Assembly (NCBI GenBank): GCA_001304855.1
Contig: BBZN01000002.1
Location: 1-64,000, forward strand
DNA: 64,000 bases
Reading direction: 5' to 3'
DNA from: Clostridia bacterium UC5.1-1D2
Lineage (GTDB): Bacteria; Bacillota; Clostridia; Lachnospirales; Lachnospiraceae
Shown here: positions 9,782-18,610 of the stretch, piece by piece
How the letters are laid out: every line of letters starts with the position of its first letter
Position numbering within the stretch: position 1 is the first letter of the stretch
Program-made: the position numbers and the translations under genes
Notes under the pieces: generated by a model
What the model was told of the DNA's origin: nothing
The model's database searches: none
What the model saw: the letters and a program-made list of their open reading frames with translations, nothing else

Positions 9782-10948
9782 ATGGATTACGCAAAGGAAT
9801 CATTGAAATTGCATTATGAATTAAAAGGAAAGATTGAAATGACGGCCAGGGCGGCAGTGGACACCAGGGAGGCCCTTTCCCTGCTTATACGCCGGGAGTA
9901 GCCCAGCCCTGTCTGGAAATTAAAGACGATATTAACAAGAGCTTTGAGCTTACGCGCCGTTGGAATACGGTGGCAGTCGTGACCGACGGAACGGCAGTTC
10001 TGGGCCTGGGAGATATCGGTCCCGAGGCAGGTATGCCGGTTATGGAGGGCAAGTGCGTGCTTTTTAAAGCCTTCGGCGGCGTGGACGCCATCCCCCTCTG
10101 TATCAGAAGCAAGGATGTGGACGAGATTGTCAACACGGTTGCATTGCTGGCCGGAAGCTTCGGCGGCGTCAATCTGGAGGATATCAGCGCCCCCAGGTGC
10201 TTTGAGATTGAGAAAAAGCTGAAGGAACGCTGTGATATCCCAATTTTCCATGATGATCAGCATGGCACTGCCGTAATTACTGGCGGGTCTAATCAACGCT
10301 CTGAAGCTTGTGGGAAAGAGAGCGGAGGATGTGAAGGTGGTAACCAGCGGAGCGGGCGCGGCGGGCATTGCCATCATCCGGCTTCTTATCAGCATGGGCG
10401 TGAAAAATGTCATCATGACTGACAGGAAAGGCGCGATTTACAAGGCAGGGACGGCCTTAATCCCATTAAGGAGGAGATGGCGGAAATTACAAACCTGGGC
10501 TGCGAGAAGGGGACTTTGGAGGAGGTAATTAAGGGGGCCGACGTGTTCATAGGCGTATCCGCCCCGGGCGCTGTCACGCAGGAGATGGTGCGATCCATGG
10601 CCAAGGACCTGTGTATTTGCCTGCGCCAATCCTACTCCTGAGATCTTCCCCCATGAGGCAAAAGCAGGCGGCGCGGCGGTAGTCGCCACAGGCCGAAGCG
10701 ATTTCCCCAACCAGATTAACAATGTGCTGGCCTTCCCGGGAATTTTCCGTGGGGCGCTGGATGTGAGGGCGTCCGATATAAATGACCACATGAAGGTGGC
10801 TGCGGCCTGCGCGCTGGCGGAGCTGGTAAGCGGCCAGGAGCTGAATGCAGATTATATTCTCCCTGCGGCTTTTGACGGGCGTGTGAAAGATGCGGTGGCG
10901 AAGGCGGTGAAAGATGCGGCTGTTAAGAGCAAAGTGGCCAGGATATAG
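9782..10948 (+). CDS. NAD(P)-dependent malic enzyme
   Basis: About 391 residues when repaired, the usual size of the short bacterial malic enzyme, which decarboxylates L-malate to pyruvate with reduction of NAD(P). Recognisable parts are the [12 protein letters not shown] region once a G is restored near 9883, [40 protein letters not shown] (metal and substrate binding) and the [10 protein letters not shown] nucleotide fold. Breaks near 9883, 10285 (a CT repeat), 10446 and 10600 are all restored by adding bases. GGAGG precedes the ATG. It is the last gene of the operon and follows the LarA-type racemase. Confidence 0.88.
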
Positions 10949-11112
10949 AGGGCGCAGTAAAGAGCCTTCTGGGTTCATTCCTCTTTCCCCGCAGGATTCG
11001 TCAAATGATAAGCTATAAATGTGTACACAATTGGGCCATGGTCCGGCAGATTTACTGCAAGCCGGATGATGGCCCTTCTTTTGGCCCTTGCAGCTGTATC
11101 ATGGGGGATTGA

Positions 11113-11173
11113 CTGTGCAGCTGACAAAAAATCATCTCGCAAAATCAGGCACAAAGAGATTCCCGGCATACAT
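11113..11173 (-). repeat. Partial copy of the MITE-like element at 44799
   Basis: Read on the minus strand, this block matches the first ~58 bases of the element at 44799-44960. It includes the terminal GGGAATCTCT motif and GATTTTGCGAGATGATTTTT. Only a few bases differ. The other end of the element is not recognisable here, so this is a truncated or diverged copy. Confidence 0.75.
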
Positions 11174-11299
11174 TGACAGGCAGGGGGAAGGCAGGGCCAA
11201 TGGGGGTGTGCCGTCGGGTTTATACATACGCGGCAGTCACCCCCAAAAAAGTTCAGCGGTGAAATATAAGCCGGACATAATTGTGAAATTATTAACATA

Positions 11300-11328
11300 T
11301 TGCAAATTCATATAGTGTGGGATATAAT
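11300..11328 (+). promoter_or_regulatory. Sigma-70 promoter for PAP2-MBL genes
   Basis: TTGCAA at 11300-11305, a 17-base spacer, and TATAAT at 11323-11328, about 80 bases before the GTG start of the PAP2 gene. Confidence 0.7.
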
Positions 11329-11408
11329 GGTACGAACAGGATACATTAGTGGTAATTATATTTAACACGTAAGCGTCGGAAAGACGGCGGCTGGGTGTTC
11401 ATAACGAG

Positions 11409-11999
11409 GTGAATGCAATCAACATTGAATTTCAGTTATTATACGGACTACAGGAGCTCCACACGCCTTTTGTAGACAGCCTGATGGTTTTTATTACCCG
11501 TCTGGCAGACAAGGGCTGGCTGTGGCTTCTGCTAGGGGTTCTGCTTTTTGCCCTGCCCAAAACAAGGATGGTGGGCGGGTGTATGCTCTTGTCCATGGGG
11601 ATAGGTGCGATTATAGGGAATGTTATGCTGAAGAATATAGCGGCCCGCCCGCGGCCCTGCTGGATTGACCCTTCAGTCCCGCTTCTGATTCGGAACCCGG
11701 AGGATTTTTCCTTCCCTTCCGGACATTCCCTTGCAAGTTTTGCAGGCGGGGTGAGTATCTTTTTATTTGATAAAAAGTGGGGGCTGCCTGCGGTAATGCT
11801 GGCTATGCTTATTGCATTTTCCAGGATGTATCTCTTTGTCCATTTTCCTACGGATGTGCTGGCCGGAGCGGTTATAGGGACCTTGACCGCATGTCTGGTG
11901 GCCGGCAAGGCAAAAGGGGGACTGGCAGGGAAGGGGGGCAGCCCCCAAAGAGCAGCGGCAGAGAAGCGACAGCAGAGGGAGGGTGACATAAATGGTTGA
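11409..11999 (+). CDS. PAP2-superfamily membrane phosphatase
   Basis: An intact 196-residue membrane protein with the three phosphatase motifs in order: K-x6-RP (KNIAARPRP), PSGH (FPSGHS) and SR-x5-H-x3-D (SRMYLFVHFPTD). The family dephosphorylates lipid phosphates such as undecaprenyl pyrophosphate or phosphatidylglycerophosphate at the membrane. A GTG at 11409 is taken as the start because it gives the full first helix; the nearby ATG is out of frame. The C-terminal tail is basic and hydrophilic. The stop overlaps the next gene by eight bases, indicating coupling. Confidence 0.85.
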   Translation: MNAINIEFQLLYGLQELHTPFVDSLMVFITRLADKGWLWLLLGVLLFALPKTRMVGGCMLLSMGIGAIIGNVMLKNIAARPRPCWIDPSVPLLIRNPEDFSFPSGHSLASFAGGVSIFLFDKKWGLPAVMLAMLIAFSRMYLFVHFPTDVLAGAVIGTLTACLVAGKAKGGLAGKGGSPQRAAAEKRQQREGDING

Positions 12000-13023
12000 A
12001 CGGACGCCGGGAATTTTTGAGGTGATACTTCACAGTAATAAAAGCAGCATTAGCGAGATAAAGATTTTTCTTGTCCCCGGCAAAGAGGGGGAACGCAGCC
12101 TTATGGTTGATGCGGGATTCCGCAGCAGGCAGTGTCTGGCTGTGATGGAGAAGGTACTTGAAGCCTTTGGGATAGCCTATGACAAGCTGGATATTTTCCT
12201 GACCCATAAGCATCATGACCACTGCGGCCTGGCCAGCGAGTATGCAGCCAGAGGGGCCAGGCTTTTTATGAATCCCCAGGAGGACAGGCACTGCTATGAC
12301 TGTATGTACTATAACCACAGCCACGGTTCTACGGAGGACCAGCCGGAGGTGCTGAGAGGAATGGGGATCACGCCGGAGGGAACGCCGGAGATATGGGAAA
12401 TGTTCATGGAGGTAAACCGCCGGGCTTCAACCAATAAGGCCTGGGAATTTGAGATTCCGGGCTTCAGGTATACGCCGGTGAAAGCCGGGCAGAAGCTGGC
12501 TTACGGCTCCTATGAGTTTGAAACAGTGCCTTTAAAGGGACATACCTTCGGGCAGATGGGGCTTTATGACAGGGAGCGGAAGATTATTTTCTGTGCGGAT
12601 CAGGTCATTGACGGCATTGTGCCCATCGTGGGAAGCACTTATCCCGACGAACATCTGCTGAAAGGGTATTTTGCCTCTCTGGAGCAGTTCAAGCATAAGT
12701 ATCAGGACTGCCTGGTGCTTCCTGCACACAGGGAACCCATAAAGGAGGTAAAGCGTGTGGTGGACCGGATTGTTTTTTCCTATCTGGATAAGACGGATAT
12801 GATTAAGAGAATTCTGGATCACGCCCACCGCCAGATGACCACCAAGGAGGTGGCCTGCCTGGCTTACGGCATGAAGCCGGTGCCAGGGGATCAGGCGGAG
12901 TTCATTAAACTTAAAATGGTAATCAGCAAGACCTTTTCCTGCCTGGAATATCTTTATGATGAGGATCTGGCCATCAGAGGGAAACTGGATGGCACCTATT
13001 TGTGGGAGTCTCCGGTTTCCTAA
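11992..13023 (+). CDS. MBL-fold metallo-hydrolase
   Basis: An intact 343-residue metallo-beta-lactamase-fold enzyme. THKHHDH near residue 73 is the H-x-H-x-D-H metal site, and later histidines lie in PLKGHTFGQM and LPAHREP, with the bridging Asp in CADQVIDG. A C-terminal winged-helix-like region (about residues 265-320, TTKEVACLAYG) resembles the RNase Z/LACTB2-like hydrolases with a BLACT-WH domain. The substrate is not evident; thioester, phosphodiester or ester hydrolysis are all possible. It overlaps the PAP2 gene by eight bases, so the two are co-translated. Confidence 0.85.
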   Translation: MVERTPGIFEVILHSNKSSISEIKIFLVPGKEGERSLMVDAGFRSRQCLAVMEKVLEAFGIAYDKLDIFLTHKHHDHCGLASEYAARGARLFMNPQEDRHCYDCMYYNHSHGSTEDQPEVLRGMGITPEGTPEIWEMFMEVNRRASTNKAWEFEIPGFRYTPVKAGQKLAYGSYEFETVPLKGHTFGQMGLYDRERKIIFCADQVIDGIVPIVGSTYPDEHLLKGYFASLEQFKHKYQDCLVLPAHREPIKEVKRVVDRIVFSYLDKTDMIKRILDHAHRQMTTKEVACLAYGMKPVPGDQAEFIKLKMVISKTFSCLEYLYDEDLAIRGKLDGTYLWESPVS

Positions 13024-13077
13024 AGGGGGCGAAGGGCTACTTTTTAGGGCGGTCTGGGGACTGCCCCAAAAAAACAC

Positions 13078-13105
13078 TTGCATATTTACAAAAAGCGTGT
13101 ATAGT
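13078..13105 (+). promoter_or_regulatory. Promoter upstream of the THF riboswitch
   Basis: TTGCAT at 13078-13083, a 16-base spacer, and TATAGT at 13100-13105. Transcription would start just before the riboswitch aptamer. Confidence 0.55.
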
Positions 13106-13133
13106 ATATAGATGTTACAAATAAAAACATAGA

Positions 13134-13254
13134 AGCAGAGTAGGCATATGTGCGTTAAGTGCCGGTTGAACAGGGAGTTGTCAGCCGGACGAAAGGGGAA
13201 GCGGTACCGGAAGGTATGGCGGCCCCTGCGGTACATAAGCCGCATCCCGCTGCA
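13134..13254 (+). promoter_or_regulatory. Tetrahydrofolate (THF) riboswitch
   Basis: The leader carries the conserved THF-aptamer blocks in order: GCAGAGTAG, GCGTTAAGTG, GAACAGGGA then GTTGTC, GACGAAA, GCGGTAC, and GCCGCATCCCGCTGC closing with the 5' GCAG. The gene downstream is a folate-transporter S component, the typical target. Binding of reduced folate is expected to favour the terminator at 13268-13332 and shut off folT. Identification is by eye from the published consensus. Confidence 0.88.
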
Positions 13255-13267
13255 ACAGAGATAGAAT

Positions 13268-13332
13268 AAAGCGGCCTGTCTGCGTGTAAAGCACGTAATG
13301 AGTGTGTTTGTCATGCTCCGGGCCGCTTTTTG
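13268..13332 (+). terminator. Riboswitch-controlled terminator
   Basis: AAAGCGGCC pairs with GGCCGCTTTTT across a long loop, ending in a T run. It lies between the THF aptamer and folT, as expected for a transcription-attenuation switch. Confidence 0.8.
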
Positions 13333-13438
13333 TGGCATGAATTCCTGTGAAGAGCCGTTGAAGAGGCGCTTTTGAGGGGATCGCCATGGAATTATCTCCG
13401 TTTGTAGTTTGAGAGGTCTGCAAAGGAGGTAATTTTTT

Positions 13439-14000
13439 ATGAAGAAATTAGCAACTTTGTTCACCTGTTCCTGTCAGGAGCTGAAACAGGTGAGGACAAT
13501 CACCGTCTGCGCCATGCTGGCGGCCGTAGGGGTGGCCCTGGGGTCTGTAAGCATACAGATGGAGAACATGAGGATTGGCTTTGCAGGGATCCCGGCCATG
13601 CTGTCCGGTTATCTCTTCGGCCTGTGGTTGGCAGTGTTTTTGCCGGCGTGCTGGATATTATCAAGTATCTTGTAAAGCCTGTGGGTGCCTTTTTTCCGGG
13701 CTTAACGCTGGTAATGACGCTGAAGGGCTGTATCTACGGCTGCTTTTTTTACCGCAGGCCCCTAAGCCTTCCCAGAGTGCTGGCGGCCCAGTTTGTCATC
13801 GGCTGGTGTGCAATGTGATTTTGAACACCCTGTGCCTGTCCTTTCTTTACGGGGATGCATTTATGGCCCTGCTGCCGCCCCGGGTAATCCAGAACCTGAT
13901 ACTGTGGCCTGTGGATTCCCTGATATTCTTTAATGTGGCCAGGATCCTGGAGATGGCAGGGGTGTTCCGGGCGCTGGGCGGAAGCAGAGCCGCCGCCTGA
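13439..14000 (+). CDS. folT: Folate ECF transporter S component
   Basis: About 188 residues when repaired, a six-helix membrane protein that binds folate for the energy-coupling-factor transporter; the shared EcfA/T parts are elsewhere. The chain runs from VCAMLAAVGVALGS through GIPAMLSGYLFGP, VFAGVLDIIKY and GCIYGCFFYRR to VIQNLILWPVDSLIF, a FolT-like order. Missing C bases near 13622 and 13810 break it. AAAGGAGGT precedes the ATG, and the THF riboswitch upstream supports the function independently. A terminator follows at 14053. Confidence 0.88.
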
Positions 14001-14052
14001 ATGGAGTTTTGGCCCCGACGCCGCGCATAATGACAACGAAACAGTAACATAG

Positions 14053-14095
14053 AATGTCCCGAAAGGGCCGCATAGCGGTTCTTTCGGGACATTTT
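14053..14095 (+). terminator. Terminator of folT
   Basis: AATGTCCCGAAAG pairs perfectly with CTTTCGGGACATT, followed by TTTCAG. It lies 50 bases after the folT stop. Confidence 0.85.
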
Positions 14096-14210
14096 CAGTT
14101 TTCTCCCGATTTCTGCGGCAGCTCTGCCGAAACAGTCCCGCGCAAATTTGATGTAAGGAAATACTTGACACAACGAACGCAAAGCCATTCTTCCTTTATG
14201 TCCCATGTGT

Positions 14211-14219
14211 TGGTACAAT
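14211..14219 (+). promoter_or_regulatory. Extended -10 promoter of the second CE4/C45 operon
   Basis: TG-G-TACAAT forms an extended -10 element; the -35 region (near 14191) is poor. The leader before the first gene would be about 235 bases. Confidence 0.4.
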
Positions 14220-14458
14220 AAGTACAAGAAAGGAAGAAAAAATATAAAAAACTTGTAAATATTTCACTATGCCTGCTGTTAAGTTTTTGTGAATATGTCC
14301 AAAAAAACAGGCTGTCTGAAAAAGACTGTGAACACATAAGCGAACGGTATGATGGGGTATGGCTTTGACAATACGGCCGGTTGTGACGGCTCTGCCTTAA
14401 CATAGAAAAGGATAAAAACAAGAAAAATCATAAAAAAGAAGATCAAGGAGGAAAATAT

Positions 14459-15309
14459 ATGCAGAAATCTGGTAAAATTCGTCTCCCCAAAGGTAAAAAG
14501 GTAGCAGTGAGCCTTGGAATGGACTTTGACGCTCAGGCGATTTGGGATGGTTCTTTTAATCTCCTCTCTCCTGCTTATATGAGCCGCGGCGAGTTCGGCG
14601 CAGAAGTTGCAGCCCCCCGCATTCTGGATTTGCTGGATAAGTATAACCTGAAAATTACCTGGTTTGTGCCCGGTCATACTGCAGACACGTTCCCTGATAT
14701 CTGCAAGGAGATCTTGAGGCGCGGACATGAAATCGGACACCATGGCTATGTTCATGAGAATCCCACCCTGCAGCCATATGAGCAGGAGCGCAAGGTTATG
14801 GAGATGGGGCTTGAGTCGTTGGATAAGATCGGCGCTCCGAAGCCCTCTGTATACCGCTCTCCCTATTGGGATTTCTCTCCCAACACAATCAAAATCCTGG
14901 AGGATTACGGCTTTAAATACGACAGCAGCCTTATGGGCAACGACCTGTTCCCCTACTATCCACGTTCTGTAGAATGCCATTCGGATCGCGCAAATGTATT
15001 TGGCGAGCCGTCCCGCATTCTGGAATTGCCGGTTTCCTGGTTCCTGGACGATTGGCCACAGACTGAATATCTCACAGGCGGACAGGAAGGCCAGCGCCCG
15101 GCGCAGGATATTTACGACAGGTGGCTTCCATCTTCGATTACGCCTGTACGCTGGACGGAGCGTGCTATATGCTGACCTGCCATCCCCAGACTACCGGACG
15201 CGCCCATATGATTCAGATGTATGAGCAGCTGATCCAGTATATGGCTGAACGCGGCGCATGGTTTGCCACTGCAACCGAAGTGGGCGACGCATTCGTGCCC
15301 AATCCTTAA
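14459..15309 (+). CDS. Polysaccharide-deacetylase-family (CE4/NodB) hydrolase, copy 2
   Basis: About 284 residues when repaired and paralogous to the gene at 4209. The catalytic Asp lies in GMDFDAQAIWDG, the metal-binding histidines in HHGYVHENP, and the substrate-loop segment is YRSPYWDFSP. A C-terminal CHPQT supplies the second His of CE4 enzymes. There is no signal peptide. A missing base near 15128 splits the last quarter. AAGGAGG precedes the ATG, and a C45 hydrolase follows after 110 bases, repeating the pairing of the first operon. Substrate is unknown; a small amide or imide is as likely as a polysaccharide. Confidence 0.87.
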
Positions 15310-15419
15310 CAGCGGGCGTTCTCCCTCTACCGTCACGGCCCCTCAAACAGAGGGGGTTCTTTCAATCAGCGCACTGTGTCACAGAGAACGTATCAATTAT
15401 AAGAACAGGAGAGTGAACT

Positions 15420-16513
15420 ATGTTACAAAAACATTTATTTCCGACGGTCATTGCATCCGGTACTCCCTATGAGATTGGATATATTCATGGCAGCCAGGCA
15501 AAAGAGCAGGTAAAAATAAGCGTTGAGACTTATAAGGCCATGTTTTGGGATTACTCCGGCATCAGCTGGGAAAGTGCATGCAAATACTCCAAAACCTTTA
15601 TCCCCGTTATTAACGAGTATGATCCGGATTATATGGAGGAAATCAGGGGAATAGCGGAAGGCTCAGGCTACCAGGTGGATGAAATACTGGCCCTGAATGT
15701 CCGCAGCGAGATCGTGCTTCAGGGCGGTCAGGTGGACAGCAGCGTTACCGACGGCTGTACGACCTTTGTGTTTACGCCGGATATTACGGAAAACCGCCAT
15801 CTGCTTCTGGGGCAAAACTGGGACTGGAAACGAAGCATTCAGTCCGGCTGCATCATTCTGCACATCAAACAGAAGAACAAACCCGATATCACCATGGTTA
15901 CAGAGGCGGGCATCATCGGAAAGATTGGATATAACAGTGCAGGCGTGGGAATTACGCTGAACGCCCTCGGCTCTGATATGAAGGTGGAAGGAAAGACAAT
16001 CCCTCTCCATATCGCCATGCGCGGTATGCTGGACAGCCAGAGCCTGTCCGATGTTATACGTTCCGCAACAAGGATTCCTCTGGCCTGCTGCGCACATTTT
16101 ATGATTGGCAGCGCCAACGGCGAAGGCGTAAGCCTGGAGGTAGGGCCTGGAGATTTTGACGCCTTTTATGCGGAGGAAGGATTTCTGGCCCATACGAATC
16201 ACTTCATCACCCCCGCCTGGATCACGTAAAGGATACCACCCGGGTGTCGCTGCCTGACAGCTTTCTCCGTCTTGGGCGCATCCGCACTCTGGTACGGAAT
16301 CTTGGCCGCAAGGTTGGCGTGGCGGACATCAAGGAGATGATGAAGGATCACGCCAGTTATCCCGACAGCATCTGCCGCCATGAGGACATACTGGAGCCTG
16401 AAAGCAAACGGATGTGTACGGTTTTCAGCATGATTATGGATCTGGAGCGCGAAGAAATGTACCTGGCGCCGGGAGGTCCCTGCTGCTGCGAGTACCATCT
16501 GATCAAATTCTAA
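15420..16513 (+). CDS. C45-family autoproteolytic N-acyl hydrolase/transferase, copy 2
   Basis: About 365 residues when repaired. The autocleavage motif is TDGCTTFVF near residue 110, with the Cys as expected nucleophile, followed by GQNWDWKRS and VTEAGIIGKIGYNSAGVG. It is a clear paralogue of the product of 7295-8377. A missing C in a C run near 16208 splits off the last 100 residues, which resume as DHVKDTTRVSLPDSF. The ribosome site before the ATG is AGGAGAG. Substrate is unknown; the neighbouring transporter suggests an amino-acid-like product. Confidence 0.88.
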
Positions 16514-16519
16514 GGGGGA

Positions 16520-16552
16520 TGCAGCAGAGAACCGGATAGGGGCTCTGCTGCA
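16520..16552 (+). repeat. Intercistronic hairpin
   Basis: TGCAGCAGAG pairs perfectly with CTCTGCTGCA, 30 bases before the transporter gene. There is no T run, so a role in mRNA stability or partial attenuation is more likely than termination. Confidence 0.6.
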
Positions 16553-16581
16553 AATATAATGAGACAGGGGGATAGGGTGTT

Positions 16582-17711
16582 ATGAGCACAATCATGATCG
16601 TTTTTTTAATAGCCGTTCTGGGCTATCTGTTAGGCAGCGTTACAGTAAAAGGACTGTCCCTGGGAACGTCCGGTGTTTTAATTGTTGCGCTTCTGTTCGG
16701 ACACTTTAACATGGAGGTGCCGTCTGTTCTGAGGGATATAGGACTGGCCGGCTTTGTCACCGCCGTAGGCTTTATCGCAGGTCCGGGGTTTTTTAAAAAT
16801 TTTAAGAAAAAGGCCATTGCATACGTCCTGCTGGGGATTATCATCATACTTATAGGAGCGGGCGTCTGCATCGCCGTCATAAAGGTGGCGGGTATTCCCA
16901 CTCCCCTGGCCGTGGGCATGATGTCCGGCGCCCTTACCAGCACGCCCGGTCTGGCCGCCGCCATAGAAGCCACAGGCAACGATATGGCCTCTGTAGGCTA
17001 CGGAATCGCTTACCCCTTCGGAGTGATTGGAGTTGTTCTGTTCGTCCAGATGGTGCCGAAGCTGCTGAAGCTTGATATGGAGAAAGAGCGGGAGCGCATG
17101 AGCGGCGCCGGAGAATCCGGTGAGGAACATACTGCAGGGACAAAGACCAGATCCTTCCTGGAGCTGGATGAATTCGGACTCTGCGCTTTTTCCGCGGCAG
17201 CGGTATTAGGCATTCTTATCGGCAAGATCAGCATCCCCCTTCCCGGCGGCGCTCATTTTGCCCTTGGAACATCCGGCGGCCCTCTGCTGGCCGGATTGCT
17301 GATGGGGCATATGGCTCATTTAGGCCCGGTGTCCATCTCGGTGCCGAAGCCCACGCTGGAGGTAGTGCGCGAGATCGGCCTGGCCCTCTTTCTCATGGGC
17401 GCGGGAACCAATGCGGGAAAGGCTTTGTGGCGGTTCTGCTGGAATACGGCGCGGCCCTGTTCTTTTTAGGCGCGCTGATGACCATTCTGCCTATGGTAGC
17501 GGGTTATATCTGTGCAAGAAAGGTGTTCTCCATTGAAACACTCAATTCTCTGGGCTCTATTTGCGGAGGGATGACCAGCACGCCTGCTCTTGGCACGCTC
17601 ATGGCCGTGACAAAAATTGAAGCGGTAGCCGTTGCTTATGCCGCAACCTATCCGGTAGCGTTGATAATGGTGGTTCTGTGCTGCGAGTTTATTCCCATTA
17701 TTTTCAAATAG
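16582..17711 (+). CDS. AspT/YidE-type (AAE family) amino acid/dicarboxylate transporter
   Basis: About 377 residues when repaired, with two homologous membrane halves. Each half has a signature: MSGALTSTPGLAAA in the first and ICGGMTSTPALGTL in the second. The motif LLFGHF is mirrored by LLAGLLMGH. This is the aspartate:alanine exchanger family (TC 2.A.81). The TrkA_C regulatory domains found in AspT are absent, leaving a short hydrophilic linker (about residues 165-195). A missing G near 17424 splits the frame. It is co-directional with the CE4 and C45 genes and probably imports the substrate or exports the product. Confidence 0.83.
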
Positions 17712-17813
17712 TCCCTGTTTCCCCTTCCCAATTTATAGCTGAATCCGGATCCGGCGCAGTTATAAACGGTTCGGGAGATTCCAAGCATACATATAAGGAA
17801 CGGGGAGGAAAAA

Positions 17814-18146
17814 ATGAGCTTATTTCATCAATTGGAGGCCATATTCCAGGTTGCAATTCAATACGGCATATTGATGCTGGAATGCACAGGGGCATGCGTG
17901 CTGTTGACTACGTCGGTCAGAAGCATCCTGCGGTATATAAAGAAGGATTTTCATGTACAGCTGTTCCTGGCCCAGGGGATAGCCCTGTCTCTGGAATTCA
18001 AGCTGGGGGGTGAAGTGCTGCGCACAGTCATTGTCCGTCAGCAGAGTGAACTGTTTATTTTGGGAGCTGTTATTCTTTTGAGAGGCGCGCTTACATTTTT
18101 GATTCACTGGGAGATAAAAAATGAAGAGGAGAGAATTAAGGCCTGA
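17814..18146 (+). CDS. DUF1622-family membrane protein
   Basis: An intact 110-residue membrane protein with about three helices. The segments LAQGIALSLEFKLGGEVLRT and ELFILGAVILLRGALTF are characteristic of DUF1622, a family without established function. The ribosome site GGGGAGG lies before the ATG. It is followed after 21 bases by a small Fe-S protein, and the two may be co-translated. Confidence 0.82.
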   Translation: MSLFHQLEAIFQVAIQYGILMLECTGACVLLTTSVRSILRYIKKDFHVQLFLAQGIALSLEFKLGGEVLRTVIVRQQSELFILGAVILLRGALTFLIHWEIKNEEERIKA

Positions 18147-18167
18147 ACGCCTGAACGGGACGAAAGC

Positions 18168-18413
18168 ATGCAGTGCTCTTACTGCGGATACTGCGCTCCG
18201 TGTCCCAGGGGAATTGACATTGCAGCCGTTATCAGGCTGCTGGAACAGATGGAAAGCCAGAGCCGGAACCAGCGCGCGCTGCTGGAGGAATACAAGGCTC
18301 TTCCACGGCCGGCCGGGCGCTGTGTTGCCTGCCGGCAATGTGAAAGCCGGTGCCAAAGCTGCGTCGCGGTTGTGAAGAAGATGCGGAGGGCGCAAAAGGT
18401 CTTTGGCTGCTGA
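18168..18413 (+). CDS. Small cysteine-rich (4Fe-4S-like) protein
   Basis: 81 residues with two cysteine clusters: C-x2-C-x2-C-x2-C at the N-terminus (MQCSYCGYCAPC, followed by PRGIDI) and C-x2-C-x2-C-x3-C-x2-C near residue 52. This resembles the C-terminal iron-sulfur domain of COG1453 aldo/keto reductases, whose catalytic barrel is missing here. It is therefore either a stand-alone ferredoxin-like protein or the remnant of a larger reductase. The start has a weak ribosome site (GGGACGAAAG). It follows the DUF1622 gene closely and precedes a terminator. Confidence 0.6.
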   Translation: MQCSYCGYCAPCPRGIDIAAVIRLLEQMESQSRNQRALLEEYKALPRPAGRCVACRQCESRCQSCVAVVKKMRRAQKVFGC

Positions 18414-18476
18414 TGGCATTCAGGGTTAAGTTATTTATTTAACTAAAGAAAAATTTAACAGGCGCGGTTTTTAAAA

Positions 18477-18520
18477 ACATCCTGCGGGAATCCATAAAGG
18501 GTTCTTACGGGATGCTTTTT
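18477..18520 (+). terminator. Terminator after the second CE4/C45 operon
   Basis: CATCC and GGATG arms with an interrupted inner stem, followed by CTTTTT. It lies about 65 bases after the small Fe-S gene. Confidence 0.6.
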
Positions 18521-18610
18521 AATTGTAAAAATTTGCCAAAACATAAGCCAAAACCGGTGGTTCCCGTTAATTTTCCGTCAGGCTGTTTGCGAAAAAGAAC
18601 ACCCTTACGG

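Larger units (their letters stand above)
10949..11408. other. Intergenic region with repeat block and promoter
   Basis: No gene is supported. It holds a hairpin at about 11032-11074 (GGGCCAT and CCGGC arms), the repeat block at 11113-11173 shared with the element at 44799, a second hairpin at about 11201-11247 (GGGGGTG with CACCCCC), and the PAP2 operon promoter at 11300-11328. Confidence 0.55.
14001..14458. other. Intergenic region before the second CE4/C45 operon
   Basis: It contains the folT terminator (14053-14095) and an extended -10 promoter near 14211. No gene is supported between them, and the leader from 14220 to the start at 14459 is AT-rich without a recognisable RNA motif. Confidence 0.5.

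Noticed and set aside
13045-13076. Terminator of the MBL gene from GGGCGGT/ACTGCCC arms
   Set aside because: The stem exists but is followed by an A run, not a T run, on the coding strand.
12532-13464. 310-residue minus-strand frame opposite the MBL gene and the riboswitch
   Set aside because: Its course covers the MBL domain and the THF aptamer; no ribosome site or recognisable motif.
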